NCBI GenBank assembly: GCA_026770025.1
Contig: JAMXDE010000009.1
Location: forward strand, 2,331,001 to 2,395,000
Origin: Craspedostauros australis
Lineage: Eukaryota > Bacillariophyta > Bacillariophyceae > Mastogloiales > Achnanthaceae
Direction: 5' to 3'
Length of the DNA stretch: 64,000 bases
The first letter of the stretch is position 1. Every line of letters starts with the position of its first letter. Shown piece by piece: positions 44,093-55,000 of this stretch. Both the position numbers and the translations under genes were made by a program. The notes below the pieces were generated by a model. That model was not told where the DNA came from and did no database searches. It saw nothing but the letters and a program-made list of their open reading frames with translations.

Positions 44093-44659
44093 ATTTTGTG
44101 TTCGTGTTCCATGATACTCCGTGTTCGATGCGTACTCTGCACTCGACACTCCGTTTGTTCACTGCTGGTCCCTACTCCACGATTACTCACCACTTGAACT
44201 CCTCTTCGTGTAGCCATGATCTCGATGCCCTTCGGTCATCGAATCTTCACCTTCTGCTTCTGACATGGAGACAAATGTTGACATGGTGACATGATGACAT
44301 CCTGTCCACACCAGTAGGCGTCTTTCTGCTCCCCAGATGTCACGTTCCATTGGTGATGCAGCAGTCTGTCAGATGATATCGTCATCTGGGTTTAGCTGGG
44401 AGGTAGCTCGAGATTCTCTTGGTACCATTGATGGATGGACGGACGATGTTCTAATTCTCTCAGAAATCGTTGTTTGAAAATTTCCTCCAGACATTCTGCT
44501 CATTTTCATGTGTTCCATTTCCACTGTAATTCTGACGAATCACAGCATACTATCGACACGAATGTAGTTGTACCGTCCAAGCGCGTATGAGAGAATAACG
44601 GGTGAACGATGCACATATACACGTACATCTCGACATATACTCACATGTACATCTCGACA
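43852..44659 (-). repeat. Solo LTR of the Copia B family
   Basis: About 808 bp on the minus strand, from TGTCGAG to CAACA, matching the B LTRs end to end, including the GA/CT microsatellite (44058-44091). No internal region is attached, as expected after recombination between LTRs. The bases directly outside do not form a matching 5-bp duplication. Confidence 0.88.
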
Positions 44660-44856
44660 ATCATTGATGCTCACCAGTTCTCAAGCTTGTGGGTTCTTCC
44701 TTGGGTACGCCAATACTTTGTTTTTCTGGCTTGCACAACTTCTTTTTGGATGTGGGGTTTGGAGAGTTGGCCTGTGGAGCTTCTTCATCTTCGTTTTGTC
44801 GAGATGGATGACCTTGACCTCCATGAATACCGTCCTTGCTGCAATCCACGCAGCTG

Positions 44857-45282
44857 TCACATGTGTGGATAGGATCTGTCCAATTTCCACATCGAAGAGG
44901 AGAAGATGTTGGATGTTGCCAACAGTCGCACCATGATTTGCAACATCAGCAGGTTGGATTCTGTGGTTAGTTTGTTGTCGTACGCGTCGCTGAACAGCTG
45001 CTTCCACTGTTCGAAGGATACCCCGTCCGCCAGATCGTCCTTCATCTCCTTTACAAAGTCAATGGGCTCGTCAAGCGCGCCCTCTTTCCCAGATGCATCT
45101 TGGAAAGGTTCCAAGCCCCATGTCATCAGGTTCCTCTTGCGGAGGTTGTTACCCCAACTTCTCTCGTGCTGATGACTCCAAGCGCAATGGTTCTCGTTTT
45201 CAGTGGGTTGCTTTTTGGCGTCTTGTTGCCTGGAGAGTCCCTGGACTGTCGCTTGCCACCTTGGCCTCCTTGTCCTGGACAT
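44857..45282 (-). CDS. Small unrecognised protein, possibly with a further exon downstream
   Basis: An ATG-started frame of 141 codons. The basic, Gln-rich N-terminus is followed by an acidic helical part ('DEPIDFVKEMKDDLADGVSF', 'LFSDAYDNKLTTESNLLML'), which looks more protein-like than its neighbours. Another frame on the same strand, 44661-44849, is rich in Lys, Pro and Cys and could be a second exon, but no clear splice pair was settled. The solo LTR begins just past it. No family is recognised. It may be a fragment of a mobile-element gene. Confidence 0.35.
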   Translation of the reverse strand: MSRTRRPRWQATVQGLSRQQDAKKQPTENENHCAWSHQHERSWGNNLRKRNLMTWGLEPFQDASGKEGALDEPIDFVKEMKDDLADGVSFEQWKQLFSDAYDNKLTTESNLLMLQIMVRLLATSNIFSSSMWKLDRSYPHM

Positions 45283-45474
45283 CCTTGTGCCATGGTCGGC
45301 ATCGATCGAGCGCTCTGGTTGACTTTGCCAGAGCCGTTTTGTGCGCCTGTGCGCACCAATGTCAAATATTTTGTTCTAGTACTGATTCTACAGGTTCTAC
45401 GTGAGAATTTTCATACTGGTCCTACGTACGTCATCAACTGTGGAAGAGCCACGGGACATTCTTTAGTATGTAAA

Positions 45475-46318
45475 ATATAGCATTATTTCGCACTAAGCTT
45501 AGTGTGTTAATACAAAGTCCTGCGCAACCTGCTTTGCTCCCATTGGACAGGGGATGCCGAGGTCATCTGCTGAGCTGTTGGCATGGTGCGGAAAGAGACT
45601 GGTGGCAGTGGTGTTGTTTTCCATGTTTTCGTGTTGTGATTCGTGTGCTTCCAGATTCATTGACTCCAAAATAGCAAGCCGAGAGGAGAGCAGATGAACA
45701 ACAGCCAGCAGCCAGAGATGGCTGTTGGCGACAACGAGCAGAGAGGAGGTCCAAAGGAACAGAGAATAGATCTGAAACGAGGACAAGGCCGCAATAAGAG
45801 TACGCATATGGAGGGAAGGCAGTGTGTGCTGATTGGGACATGGACAAAGATCGACTTCCTGGGACATAAACGGCAGCAGAACCGAGAACAAGACAGTGTG
45901 AAAGTCAAGCTGGTGGTCAAGATCTGGATTACCCACTAACCCACAACTCTGAATTTTGACAACTGATCCATGGCTCAGATGAATCAGCATCCTCGGCATG
46001 CCTACCGCTGCCACGCAATCCTCAACATTTCTTCGAAACCAACCGCCCCACCAACGCATAATGTGAGTGTGTCGATGATGGGCACGACTGGACATCTAAT
46101 TGAAGCACGACTGGCGTTTCCAAACCCAAATGCACGTCTACGTCCGCATGTCCAACGTGTCTAGAAATAGACTAATGCGAAAAATATAAACTTTTTAACT
46201 ACAAGGATCAGGAGCTTTTAACTTAACCCATATACTATCTACAACATAATAGGATGATTTAAGTAAGAATATTAAAAATCCGCATTTGTATACGATCGTA
46301 TCCTGAATGGGGTCGTAT
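45475..46318 (-). repeat. Dispersed repeat copy 'c' (GACCCC-ended family)
   Basis: On the minus strand it matches window bases 1-845 ('ttatatttttcgcatta', 'caacagctcagcagatga', 'gcaggttg.gcaggactttgta'). Its right edge in plus coordinates carries the terminus 'cctgaatggggtcgta' shared with element 'b' at 9932-11387. A 198-codon minus-strand frame inside is not conserved in copy 'a' and is not called. Between 46319 and 46670 there is a TATTAG/TACTGG-type microsatellite (about 46502-46540) and no other feature. Confidence 0.7.
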
Positions 46319-46670
46319 GTGGAGAAGCCGTATCCGTGATTCATTTCTTGAACTTGGCATGTCAATCCTTTGGCGAACTGAGCATCAAGACCAACAGAAA
46401 GTATCACCAATGGCTTTTCCGCTCCCCTTCATCGGCCTTTGTGAAGGCAAGACCCCATGTTGTTCCGCCCTCTCTGGCGCCTTTGTCACCTCTGGTGCTG
46501 GTATTAGTATTAGTATTGGTGTTGGTACTGGTACTGGTGGCGAGACGCCCACAAAAGTGTCGTGGGCAACAACACCATCACTACCAGCGGCGTGCAAAAG
46601 ATGCCCATCACATCTCCGTCCTCAGAAGAAAGGCGCCACAAAAATACGAGATCCGCTTTCTTCCCGAAAC

Positions 46671-48524
46671 ATGGAGACATCAAACGTGAGCAAAGATGGA
46701 AGCGCAGAGGAGGGCGCTCATGTTGCCGAATCAGCCCCACCGAGTCATGGAGGTTGTAGGAGGGTGGACACTGATGACGTCGATGTGCCGCAAGGACCCC
46801 CTCTCAGGGCGGGGGCATCTGCAACATTGACAGCCTCAGCGCCTCGGCCGTCGAGTGACGCTGTTGGCAATGTGCGAATAGGGCCGTCCAGTATAGACCA
46901 CTCTGGCCACATATCGAGCCACAATACTGCGTATCCAGAGCTTCACATCAAGCACGAACAATCCAGCGGGACATTTGATCCTGCAGGCAACCGACTGCCA
47001 GACTCTTCTCGCGATGCATCAATGCTCCACATGGTGGCAACACTGAAAGGACAAAATCATGACAACTCGTGCAACGCCGCGAGAACAAAGGGTCGGCGGT
47101 CCGACAAGCAGAGGAAAGCAAGTGGATCGAAAGCTGAAGCAGCAGCACAGGTTGATGCGGAAGGCACCAATCCAATGCAGCAACGCCCAGGAGCTGTCTC
47201 CATTTCTGGCAGGCAGCCGAACACACACGATAGAAATGATGAAGAATTTCCATCAGCGGCAGGTAACGCGGAGGCACAGACCTCGGTTGACGACAACGTC
47301 AATTCGCTGAACGTAATCGAAGCAACGATGGTCCCGGAAAGTCTCGCGGAGACTCAGTCATCCGACATCGAGGCGTTGGAGGAAGAGTTGAGACATTATC
47401 GCAATCAGCAGACTGTGTTTGCCACGGTCTTGGCAAAGGACCTAGCCCTGGAGCCCGTGTCAGATGGGGCGGAGCCTGAGGCCGACCCAGAATCGGAACC
47501 AGCATCAAAGCAGAAGAGCCGATATCTCTGGCCTCTGCTCTGCGTGGCGATTGTGATCATCATAGTTGCGGCTGTTGTCGTCCCATTCTTTGTGACGAGC
47601 GGAGGCAGCGACAACAGCGGTAGCAACAACAACAACAACAACAGCAACAACAACAACAACAACAACGAGGAAGAGGGAAGCATCGACATGCCCACTTTGT
47701 CCCCTGCCTCCCAACCCATGGCTGGATCAACTGAAGCGCCAGCACCAACGCCGACAGCTGGCCCGACAAATGCACAAGGAAAGCACATGCCAACCGTGGA
47801 ACCATCTCCAGACTTCTCATCTGCTCCATTGTCGTTCCCCCCTGCATTCACAAGCCCGCACGGCGACTGGACTTTCCATCAATCAGCCGAATCAGCATTC
47901 ATTGGCTCGATTGGTCTCTCAGCTCGGGCAGAATCGATGATGTTGTGCCAGCAACTTTGCGATACATCCGACTACACGGCAATGGCATACGACGAGGACT
48001 TGTATGTCTATGAATCAACCCAAGTCGATTCCAACTGCCACTGCTTCACGAACGTGGAGTGTCTTGTGGAGTACAATGGCTTCATCGACTATCACGAGCG
48101 ATCATCCACCGTAATGTACACACGAGAGGAACACTCGATCTGCGTTGGTATCCAATTCTGTGATGTCTACCCGGACAGCTTCATGTGCTACGTCGATGCA
48201 GGATACGAAGCCTCAGAGTTCACCATCGAAGGCGAAAGTCTCCGGTGGATAAACTCCGCCTCTGCGACATGGGAGAGTGAATGCATTCATTTCTGTGCCA
48301 GCCCGGAGGTCGACGTCATCGATTTTGAGACATACCAAGGCGGCTTGCAGGGAGACAATTGCAACTGCTATGGCAGTTTAGACTGCTTCCTACCTTGGGG
48401 TGATCGGGCGGATGCAGGATTTATTACCTTCAGAAGCTTCTTCACCAAACTCAACAGCACCTTTGGAACCTGCGACTCCGAATTCTGCGATCTCTATCCC
48501 CAAGAGGACATCTGCGCCATCTAG
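46671..48524 (+). CDS. Single-pass membrane protein with Cys-rich ectodomain (617 aa)
   Basis: The family is not recognised. The frame is open from 46317, but that stretch includes repeat 'c' and a microsatellite, so I start at the ATG at 46671 ('METSNVSKDG'). Residues 1 to about 285 are hydrophilic and disordered, with a short coiled coil ('IEALEEELRHYRNQQ'). A strong membrane helix follows ('WPLLCVAIVIIIVAAVVVPF'), then a Ser/Asn repeat (codon runs of AAC), then a Pro/Thr-rich linker. The C-terminal about 220 residues are acidic and Cys-rich with repeated 'FCDVYPDSFMC' / 'FCDLYPQEDIC' endings and paired Cys ('CQQLCDTSDYTAMAYD', 'CHCFTNVEC', 'CNCYGSLDC'), like two PAN/Apple-like modules. The ectodomain probably binds carbohydrate or protein at the cell surface; this is inference. 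It converges on the next gene. Confidence 0.7.
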   Translation: METSNVSKDGSAEEGAHVAESAPPSHGGCRRVDTDDVDVPQGPPLRAGASATLTASAPRPSSDAVGNVRIGPSSIDHSGHISSHNTAYPELHIKHEQSSGTFDPAGNRLPDSSRDASMLHMVATLKGQNHDNSCNAARTKGRRSDKQRKASGSKAEAAAQVDAEGTNPMQQRPGAVSISGRQPNTHDRNDEEFPSAAGNAEAQTSVDDNVNSLNVIEATMVPESLAETQSSDIEALEEELRHYRNQQTVFATVLAKDLALEPVSDGAEPEADPESEPASKQKSRYLWPLLCVAIVIIIVAAVVVPFFVTSGGSDNSGSNNNNNNSNNNNNNNEEEGSIDMPTLSPASQPMAGSTEAPAPTPTAGPTNAQGKHMPTVEPSPDFSSAPLSFPPAFTSPHGDWTFHQSAESAFIGSIGLSARAESMMLCQQLCDTSDYTAMAYDEDLYVYESTQVDSNCHCFTNVECLVEYNGFIDYHERSSTVMYTREEHSICVGIQFCDVYPDSFMCYVDAGYEASEFTIEGESLRWINSASATWESECIHFCASPEVDVIDFETYQGGLQGDNCNCYGSLDCFLPWGDRADAGFITFRSFFTKLNSTFGTCDSEFCDLYPQEDICAI

Positions 48525-49029
48525 GAAACGACCTCCAGTACTGGCACCGCAGGTGTTGGCGACTTCAACGCCTGAACTGGCCTCGCATCGTGGACTCAAT
48601 CATCATCTTTGCATGCAGAATGGACTATTTGTATTTTCATTAGCTGAGTACCATAGTCGTACATATTTTCGTCATGTACGAGTAGACAGTCTCATCATTG
48701 TGCATGCACGAGCATGGTATAATAGTTACATGGAAGTGTCGTCACGCTTAGCTTTGCTTCGCTCCACTCGCTTGGCCCTCGTCACGTTACTGAGCCTTTC
48801 GCCATTACCGCATGCGTACGATCTATTCGTTCCTACGCAGCAGACCACGCAGAGAGCAGCTGCTTCCTGGTGTGTGCGAGGAAGAGTCTCGTACTACTGC
48901 ATCAATGCACTCGTCACATTCTTCGACAGGGCCAAGACAGAACGGACGAACACTAACCTTCCAGCAATTGTGGAGTAAGTATGGTACGAATACGATATGT
49001 TACCACGCTACACCCATGGTCATATTATA
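48525..49029. other. Intergenic, 505 bp, between convergent genes
   Basis: No gene or repeat is seen. It probably holds both 3' ends. Confidence 0.5.
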
Positions 49030-50964
49030 CTAAATTTCATTTGGAAAATCCACCACAACACCAATGGGTCTTGCGCTGCTGTCAAATGATGTCCCCGTTT
49101 CCGCCGCTCCTGCTTCCCCAGCTGGCGTGGCTGATCCCAAATCGAACGGATCTGTGTAGTAGCATGGATGTGAACTTTCCAAGCTAGACTCGTTGGTGGC
49201 GAACGTCGCGGCATCATCCCTGCGGCTCGTCCCGCATGCAATCGCGGCGAACGATGAAGATGCTTGCCTCCCCTTGCCTTGACGTTGGTATTCATCCCGC
49301 TTCCGTTGATCTTGCACCACGCGCCGTTGCGACGAACACAGAAGGCGATTCAGCTTCCACCCACGGCGTGCATTCGTTGGCGTACCTATCTGCTCTCGCA
49401 GTACGGGAGCCGTGGTATCGTCGACACTTGATTGCACGCTGGAAGCCGCGTCATCCAGCAAACTCAGCTGTGTCGCTCGAAAGAAGGCAATGTCGCGATC
49501 CTTACTGCGCGTCGGGCTGGGTGCGGCCGCCTGCGTCGCAGAGGCGTACCCGAAGGAATCGCGATTTGCCTCTTCAGCTGGCGACGCGCGAGCAGCGGAG
49601 TGTTCGGACCGCGACAGCACGGACGCCACCAATCTGGATGGCTTTCGATTCGGTGACGTTCGCAGCGACGTGTTGACAAGGTTGTCAAGCTGTTCGCATT
49701 CCTTGTCGAAGTAAGCGTCCATGTTCTCGAGACGCTGTTCCCGGTTCCTTCGAATCTGCGCGAGACGTTGCTTGTAGCTGCTGAGATTGTGGCTCAGGTT
49801 CCGCAGCGATAGGTTCTGATCGAATGGAATTGCGACGGCCGATGTTGCAGTTGGTATTCCCTGTTCGACCTGAGATGCGGGTTGCATTGGCTGGAATGAA
49901 TCCGGTGGCGCTGCGGCTTGAAGACTGTGGGATTGAGACGGAGATGGCGCCTGGATCTGCACCGGTTGGTGAGGTCGCTGCTGATGTTGGCTGACGTATC
50001 CGCATGGCGAAGGCTCAGCCGTGATGTCGAGATGGGACGCCATGTGCTTCCTGTTGATGCGAGAACCAAAGCTCCCACCCTCGTCGTCCTCCTCCGACGA
50101 TGAGAAGATCAGCCGTGGCGGCGAGAGAGACGGGCATGGAGACGGCGACGGTTCTGCTGCTGCGTTGCAGGACGCAGTCGATCTGACTCTTGCGCTGGCA
50201 AAGCTGTCGCTCCGAGTCGGTTCCAACGGGACCTCGCTGCTCTGGGTTGTCCGGTATTCCTCCATCCCTTCACCGCTGTCCCGCGGTTGGTGGGAGGATG
50301 GGTTGGACAGTATCTCCTGCTGAAGCATCTGCGCACCACGGATGATCGAGTTGTCTGACTGCCTGTTGCTTCGACTGCGCGAGCGCCGCCTGCTCCTCGA
50401 TCGCGAAGCAGAGGATGACGACCTGCGCAGTTCGTAAGATACCCCTTCTTCGACTGTCATGGTGCGCCCCCTTCCTATGGCCACAGCCGCGCTTCTGCTT
50501 GCAGCACTGCCCGCAGCACTGATCGTTCCACGTTCGACAATCGATGGAGAGGAATGAGAGGAGTGCATTCGCGTGGACGACTGGATGGAGAGAGCGCGAA
50601 GGTCGTCGAGGGCCAGCTTGGTTGCGGCGCCACCACCATTGTCACTAACTTCGTCAATGTCACCGACGTCGCCAACGTCACCAATGTCACCAATGTCACC
50701 AATGTCACCAATGTCACCATTGTCACCAACACCATCGCCAAAAGCACCTGTAACATCTGGAACAGCAACAACAGCAGGATCGTCGAGATGGAGAATGCCG
50801 CTGGTTGCACCAATGCCATCACCAAAAACATCGAAGCCTCTCTGTTGTTGCCGTTGCTGCCGCTCCGGATGCTGCTCGGCCTCCTCCCTTTCTTCCAACT
50901 CCATTCCAGAGTACTGCTCCCTTTCGTCCATCATCGCCACCATCGCCAGATTTTCGGCTTTCAT
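49030..50964 (-). CDS. Large disordered protein with a coiled coil (644 aa), function unknown
   Basis: It starts at the ATG at 50964. The composition is Ser, Arg, Gln and Pro-rich, with no catalytic motif. Features in order: an acidic Gln-rich start; a (Gly-Asp-Ile/Val)n run coded by 9-base tandem repeats near 50676-50735; an Arg-Ser tract ('SASRSRSRRRSRSRSNRQS') like those of splicing or RNA-binding proteins; an acidic Ser-Glu-Asp cluster; and a probable coiled coil ('NLSSYKQRLAQIRRNREQRL', then 'MDAYFDKECEQLDNLV'). The frame is open for nearly 2 kb, against the chance expectation, which supports a real gene. Its upstream region is shared with the 3' side of the cyclase gene (same strand). 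Confidence 0.6.
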   Translation of the reverse strand: MKAENLAMVAMMDEREQYSGMELEEREEAEQHPERQQRQQQRGFDVFGDGIGATSGILHLDDPAVVAVPDVTGAFGDGVGDNGDIGDIGDIGDIGDVGDVGDIDEVSDNGGGAATKLALDDLRALSIQSSTRMHSSHSSPSIVERGTISAAGSAASRSAAVAIGRGRTMTVEEGVSYELRRSSSSASRSRSRRRSRSRSNRQSDNSIIRGAQMLQQEILSNPSSHQPRDSGEGMEEYRTTQSSEVPLEPTRSDSFASARVRSTASCNAAAEPSPSPCPSLSPPRLIFSSSEEDDEGGSFGSRINRKHMASHLDITAEPSPCGYVSQHQQRPHQPVQIQAPSPSQSHSLQAAAPPDSFQPMQPASQVEQGIPTATSAVAIPFDQNLSLRNLSHNLSSYKQRLAQIRRNREQRLENMDAYFDKECEQLDNLVNTSLRTSPNRKPSRLVASVLSRSEHSAARASPAEEANRDSFGYASATQAAAPSPTRSKDRDIAFFRATQLSLLDDAASSVQSSVDDTTAPVLREQIGTPTNARRGWKLNRLLCSSQRRVVQDQRKRDEYQRQGKGRQASSSFAAIACGTSRRDDAATFATNESSLESSHPCYYTDPFDLGSATPAGEAGAAETGTSFDSSARPIGVVVDFPNEI

Positions 50965-52036
50965 CTTTTATGCCAGGAAGGCTGTTGCTGTTGCCAAATC
51001 GAAGGCCATTGCACAGATGGCCACCGTTTTCGTCCAGTCTCCTTCACTTTATTGGCAATGCCGCTCTCACGTCAGTGAACGGAGGTCTCGTTCCTGTTTG
51101 GAATGTGGTCGGAAAAATGAGGCACATGTTGTTATGCATGATTAAATTTTGGCGCGTGTTTCACGTTTATCCGTTCTGGTGATGGACATACGAATCTCGT
51201 GTACTCGTTCATCCATCTGTTCTGCCGGTGATTGTCGCAGCGACTGTCGCGGACGTTGAAGAGAGGTTGTTCGAAAAGGACTTGTGCTTTCGCGAAACTT
51301 GTCGCGGGCAGTTGTGTGGAGCAACATCACAAAACAAGTGATGTGCCGCCCTTTTGTCATGATGGCAACACCATTGAACAACATCTCGCGCCCATGGAGT
51401 CCGCGTGAGGTGGTGCACAATCTCTCTCCTCGAGATCTCTTGGGTCGGCATTGGAGTGAAGCGTCACGCGATGGGCATGAAGCACGAGTATGAGCTGCGA
51501 GCGAGAGCACCGCTCATCGTCGTCTTCGGTGGGCACTTGTTCCTCTCTCTCTCTCTCTCTCTCTCTGGAGGTGTATCTCGATCGTAGGAATCCAGCACTA
51601 TCCTCGTTGCAGCCACAGCGCTCGTGTCAGCATGATACCATACCAGCACGCGCACGAAGTCTGATGAACCATCTGACATCGGCACAGAACAATGACAACG
51701 AATCCCAGCCTTTCGTGTCTCTCATTGTTGCAGGCAGCCAGCCGAGTTGCTCTCTCCGGAGATGGCTGGGGAGAGCACCATACGTACGTACAATGGCCCA
51801 TCGAGCACAATACTTGCACATGTGGACAGCACGCCAGAACAAATCGGTCACCACAGACCCCCCATTCATTTCTTCATTTCCTGTTGTGGCATACCATACG
51901 TGCGTCTTCCAAAATCATGTGCTGTGCTAAAATTGTGTTATGGATACTTACTCCAAATATTCTTCCTCCCCCCAGTTTCTTTCAAATCTTCTTCTTCTGT
52001 GCTTGTGCGATCGATCTGTCACCCTTGTCGTTGCTC
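50965..52036. other. Intergenic, about 1.1 kb
   Basis: It contains a (CT)n microsatellite at 51541-51566 and short frames only. It is the promoter side of the 49030-50964 gene and the 3' side of the cyclase gene. Confidence 0.5.
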
Positions 52037-55000
52037 TCAAGCGGCATGGCCGGCTGTTGTGTTGCGACCGGCGACTCTGCCCCCGTGCATTGATGTCGCC
52101 ATTTGCTGCCAGGATGGCGAGACATTGTGCAAACTCTCAGTCGATTTCAGCGGATCTGCGTCGTCCCAATTCACCCCGTCACCTTCTCTTTCGTCCGCAG
52201 CTGCCGCCTCCAAGGATTCCATCTTCACGTACTTATCCCAGTAGTCCTTCAGGATCTCCTCCCCGCGTTGTTCCCATTCGATGCGGTTGGCCTCCGCGTG
52301 GGTCAGGTACTCGTTCGATGTCACGCCAAGGACGTTGCAGGTCTTCAACCGCCTCGCCAGAGGGATGACGTAGAAGTCGAAGAACTTCATTTCACCTTCG
52401 TACCAATCCTTCGATGGATCCTTCGTGATGTGTCCATCCCGGAAGGCCTTGTACATTTCTTGGAACAACCGTTCGTTCCATTTGATGTACGTGTGCCAAT
52501 GCTGCATGGTGTGTGCAACATCCGCCGCCTGCAGGAAGTGCTCGTACACTACCGTGGCCTGGAGGTCGGTGTGGTTGTCAGGATGAGAGATGGATGTCCT
52601 TGATCGGATGGATGTCCTCGATGCGGTGGATGCTTGTGATGAAGCTGATGCTCTGCCTGTATTAGGCGCGGGCATCGCATCTGGTGGATTCTCACCACCG
52701 TCCTCCATCACGCCATCAGCCTCCCCAGCAGCTTCAGTTGCAACTGCGGCGGCTGCGGCCGCGGCGTCTGCGGACACCGAGGAACGAACGGATTCGTTGT
52801 TGAATGCGGTCTCCCACCGTTTCTTTCTGTGCAGGTTCAGTTTCTTGTCCATGATGTCCGTGGCCATGACAGCTTGGACGACGAGCTGGCGGAATCGACC
52901 CAGCTCTGCTTGATCGGTGTAGATACATGCTCTGAGCTTGGTGAACTGTGGTTCCATCAGCAGGTTCCATGCCAAGTCAACGGAATGCTGTTCGGCGATG
53001 GACTTGTTGTTGTAGAGCTTGGCGATGGTGTGCTGATGCTCCGTCAGCGTGGAGTTGGGAACACCGAGATGATCGACGTCGTGCACCAATGCGGAGAAGA
53101 CGGCCGCGAATTGGACCAACGGATCGGAACTGAGACCTTCGATGACGGGAAGGTTGGGCTCTTCGAGATCGCCGCTCGAGATGCGCGAGAACAGGATCCG
53201 GAGACCCTGCACCACATGGCTGGCGTGCGCGAAGGAATGGAAGTCGTTCTGACGGTAGAGGCCGGCGACTGTTCTGACGAAGTCGGTCAGCTGCACCAGG
53301 ACGTCATGGGAGAGATCGAAGGCTTCCATATCGCGACGACGGGTGGAAGAGATTGCATCGTTTTTGAATGGCAAGAAGTTGCGAACTTCATTGATGGTCA
53401 TTGCCCCGAACGGCTGCTTGATGTCCATGTTCTCGATCATGGCAACGTAACCACTTCGTCCATCGCGCGAAGCTACGAGCTTCTTGAGGAGCTGCTCCAG
53501 GACCTTCACGTTCCACTCGATGTGGTGCTCCAGTTCCAATCCGCGCGTGGATTCGGCATTGTCGACAGCTGGATGGACGGCAGCCTCGTTGGGGCTGTCC
53601 TCGGAGTTTGCATCGGAGAGGCGATCGTTGGGACTAGAAGCGGAGGACGGTTCGCCCTTCAAGACGCCCCAGTACGTCTTCATCTCGCCCTTCCCCTTTG
53701 CGGTCACCACATCCTCACGAGGACGGACCCAGGCGCTCTTGCCGTGCTTCACAATCTCATCTGCTGTATCCTGTGACATGTGGATACGATTGGGAGCTCC
53801 GGAGCTTTCGACTCGAGCGGCCGTGTTGACGGTGTCGCCGAAGAGCTGGAATCGTGACTTCTGTCCTCTCAGCACCCCGGCTGTGACAGAACCGGAGTGC
53901 ATGCCGAATCGCATGGACAGCTCCGCCGTGTCGGGACCGAGTGAACCGGCGAGATGATGCACGATGTCGTTCATCTTGGTGAGGCAGTGACGACAGAAGC
54001 GGAACATGACGATGGCATGATCCTCCCTGGGCTCCGGCAGACCGCATGCGGCGACGTAGCAGTCGCCGATGGTCTCAACCTTGAAGACCCCCATGCGGAC
54101 CGCAATCTTGTCGAATGCGTTGTAGATTGACTCGAGGAGGGTGAAGACTTCGACTGGTTCCCGTGTGCTGGACCATGCCGTGAAACCGACGATGTCGGCG
54201 AACAGCACGGTGGCGCTCTCGAAGAAGTCCGCAATTGGGCTTGAGTGAGAGTTGCCTCCATTTGCAAGTTGCGCCTCGTGGTCGTCGGGATGGCGATGGC
54301 CGTTGCCGATGCGGAATGCATCCAGCCGCTTGCCTTGATTGGGCTTGGTGGTGTCCGGCCCTTCGTTGTCGAGCAGACGGTCGCGGACATTCTCAGGGAA
54401 GAGGCTGCTGACGATGGCGTGGGACTTGGTGGCCGTGGTCAGCACCTTGTTTTGACGCTTCTCCACCACCTGATCGTACAAGATGAAGAACATTGCTGTC
54501 ATGAAGAAGATGAGCACCACGACGACCGTGTTGATGATGGCTTCGCTGTCCCTGTAGGTGTCGCGGAATTCCGTGGATGGGTAAAGATGGAAGGAGTACG
54601 TGCACTCCTCTGTGCTTCGGAAAGCAGTGAACTTGGTGGAGACCTCCAAGTAGTTGTAGGTCGTCTCATGAAGGTCGCCTGTTCCCAGGTATTCAACCCT
54701 GGGTCCATCGATGAGGTAGGTGAGGGATTGATCGCAGGTATTGCGGACGACCATGTAGATGCCGTCGATGTCTTCAGGGACGAGGTTGAGGAAGTAGTTG
54801 TGCCAAGGCATTTGGGCTGTCAGCTGGCCCACCAATTTCCTCTTGTTCTTTCGGGTCGAGTTGAAGATCGGAGAGGACATGAAGCTGCGAGGCCAGTCAA
54901 GCTCTGACTTGATCTCAAAGCCGTAGTTGCGCACCTCTGAAAGGGCTGGCTTGTGTGTCCTGTTGACTTCGTTGAACACACCGTTGAAATGAGGGAGTTT

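Noticed and set aside
45499-46095. 198-codon minus-strand frame in repeat copy 'c'
   Set aside because: The matching part of copy 'a' does not keep the frame, so conservation is at DNA level only.
52829-53776. 315-codon plus-strand frame
   Set aside because: Shadow of the phosphodiesterase domain, whose catalytic motifs lie on the minus strand.
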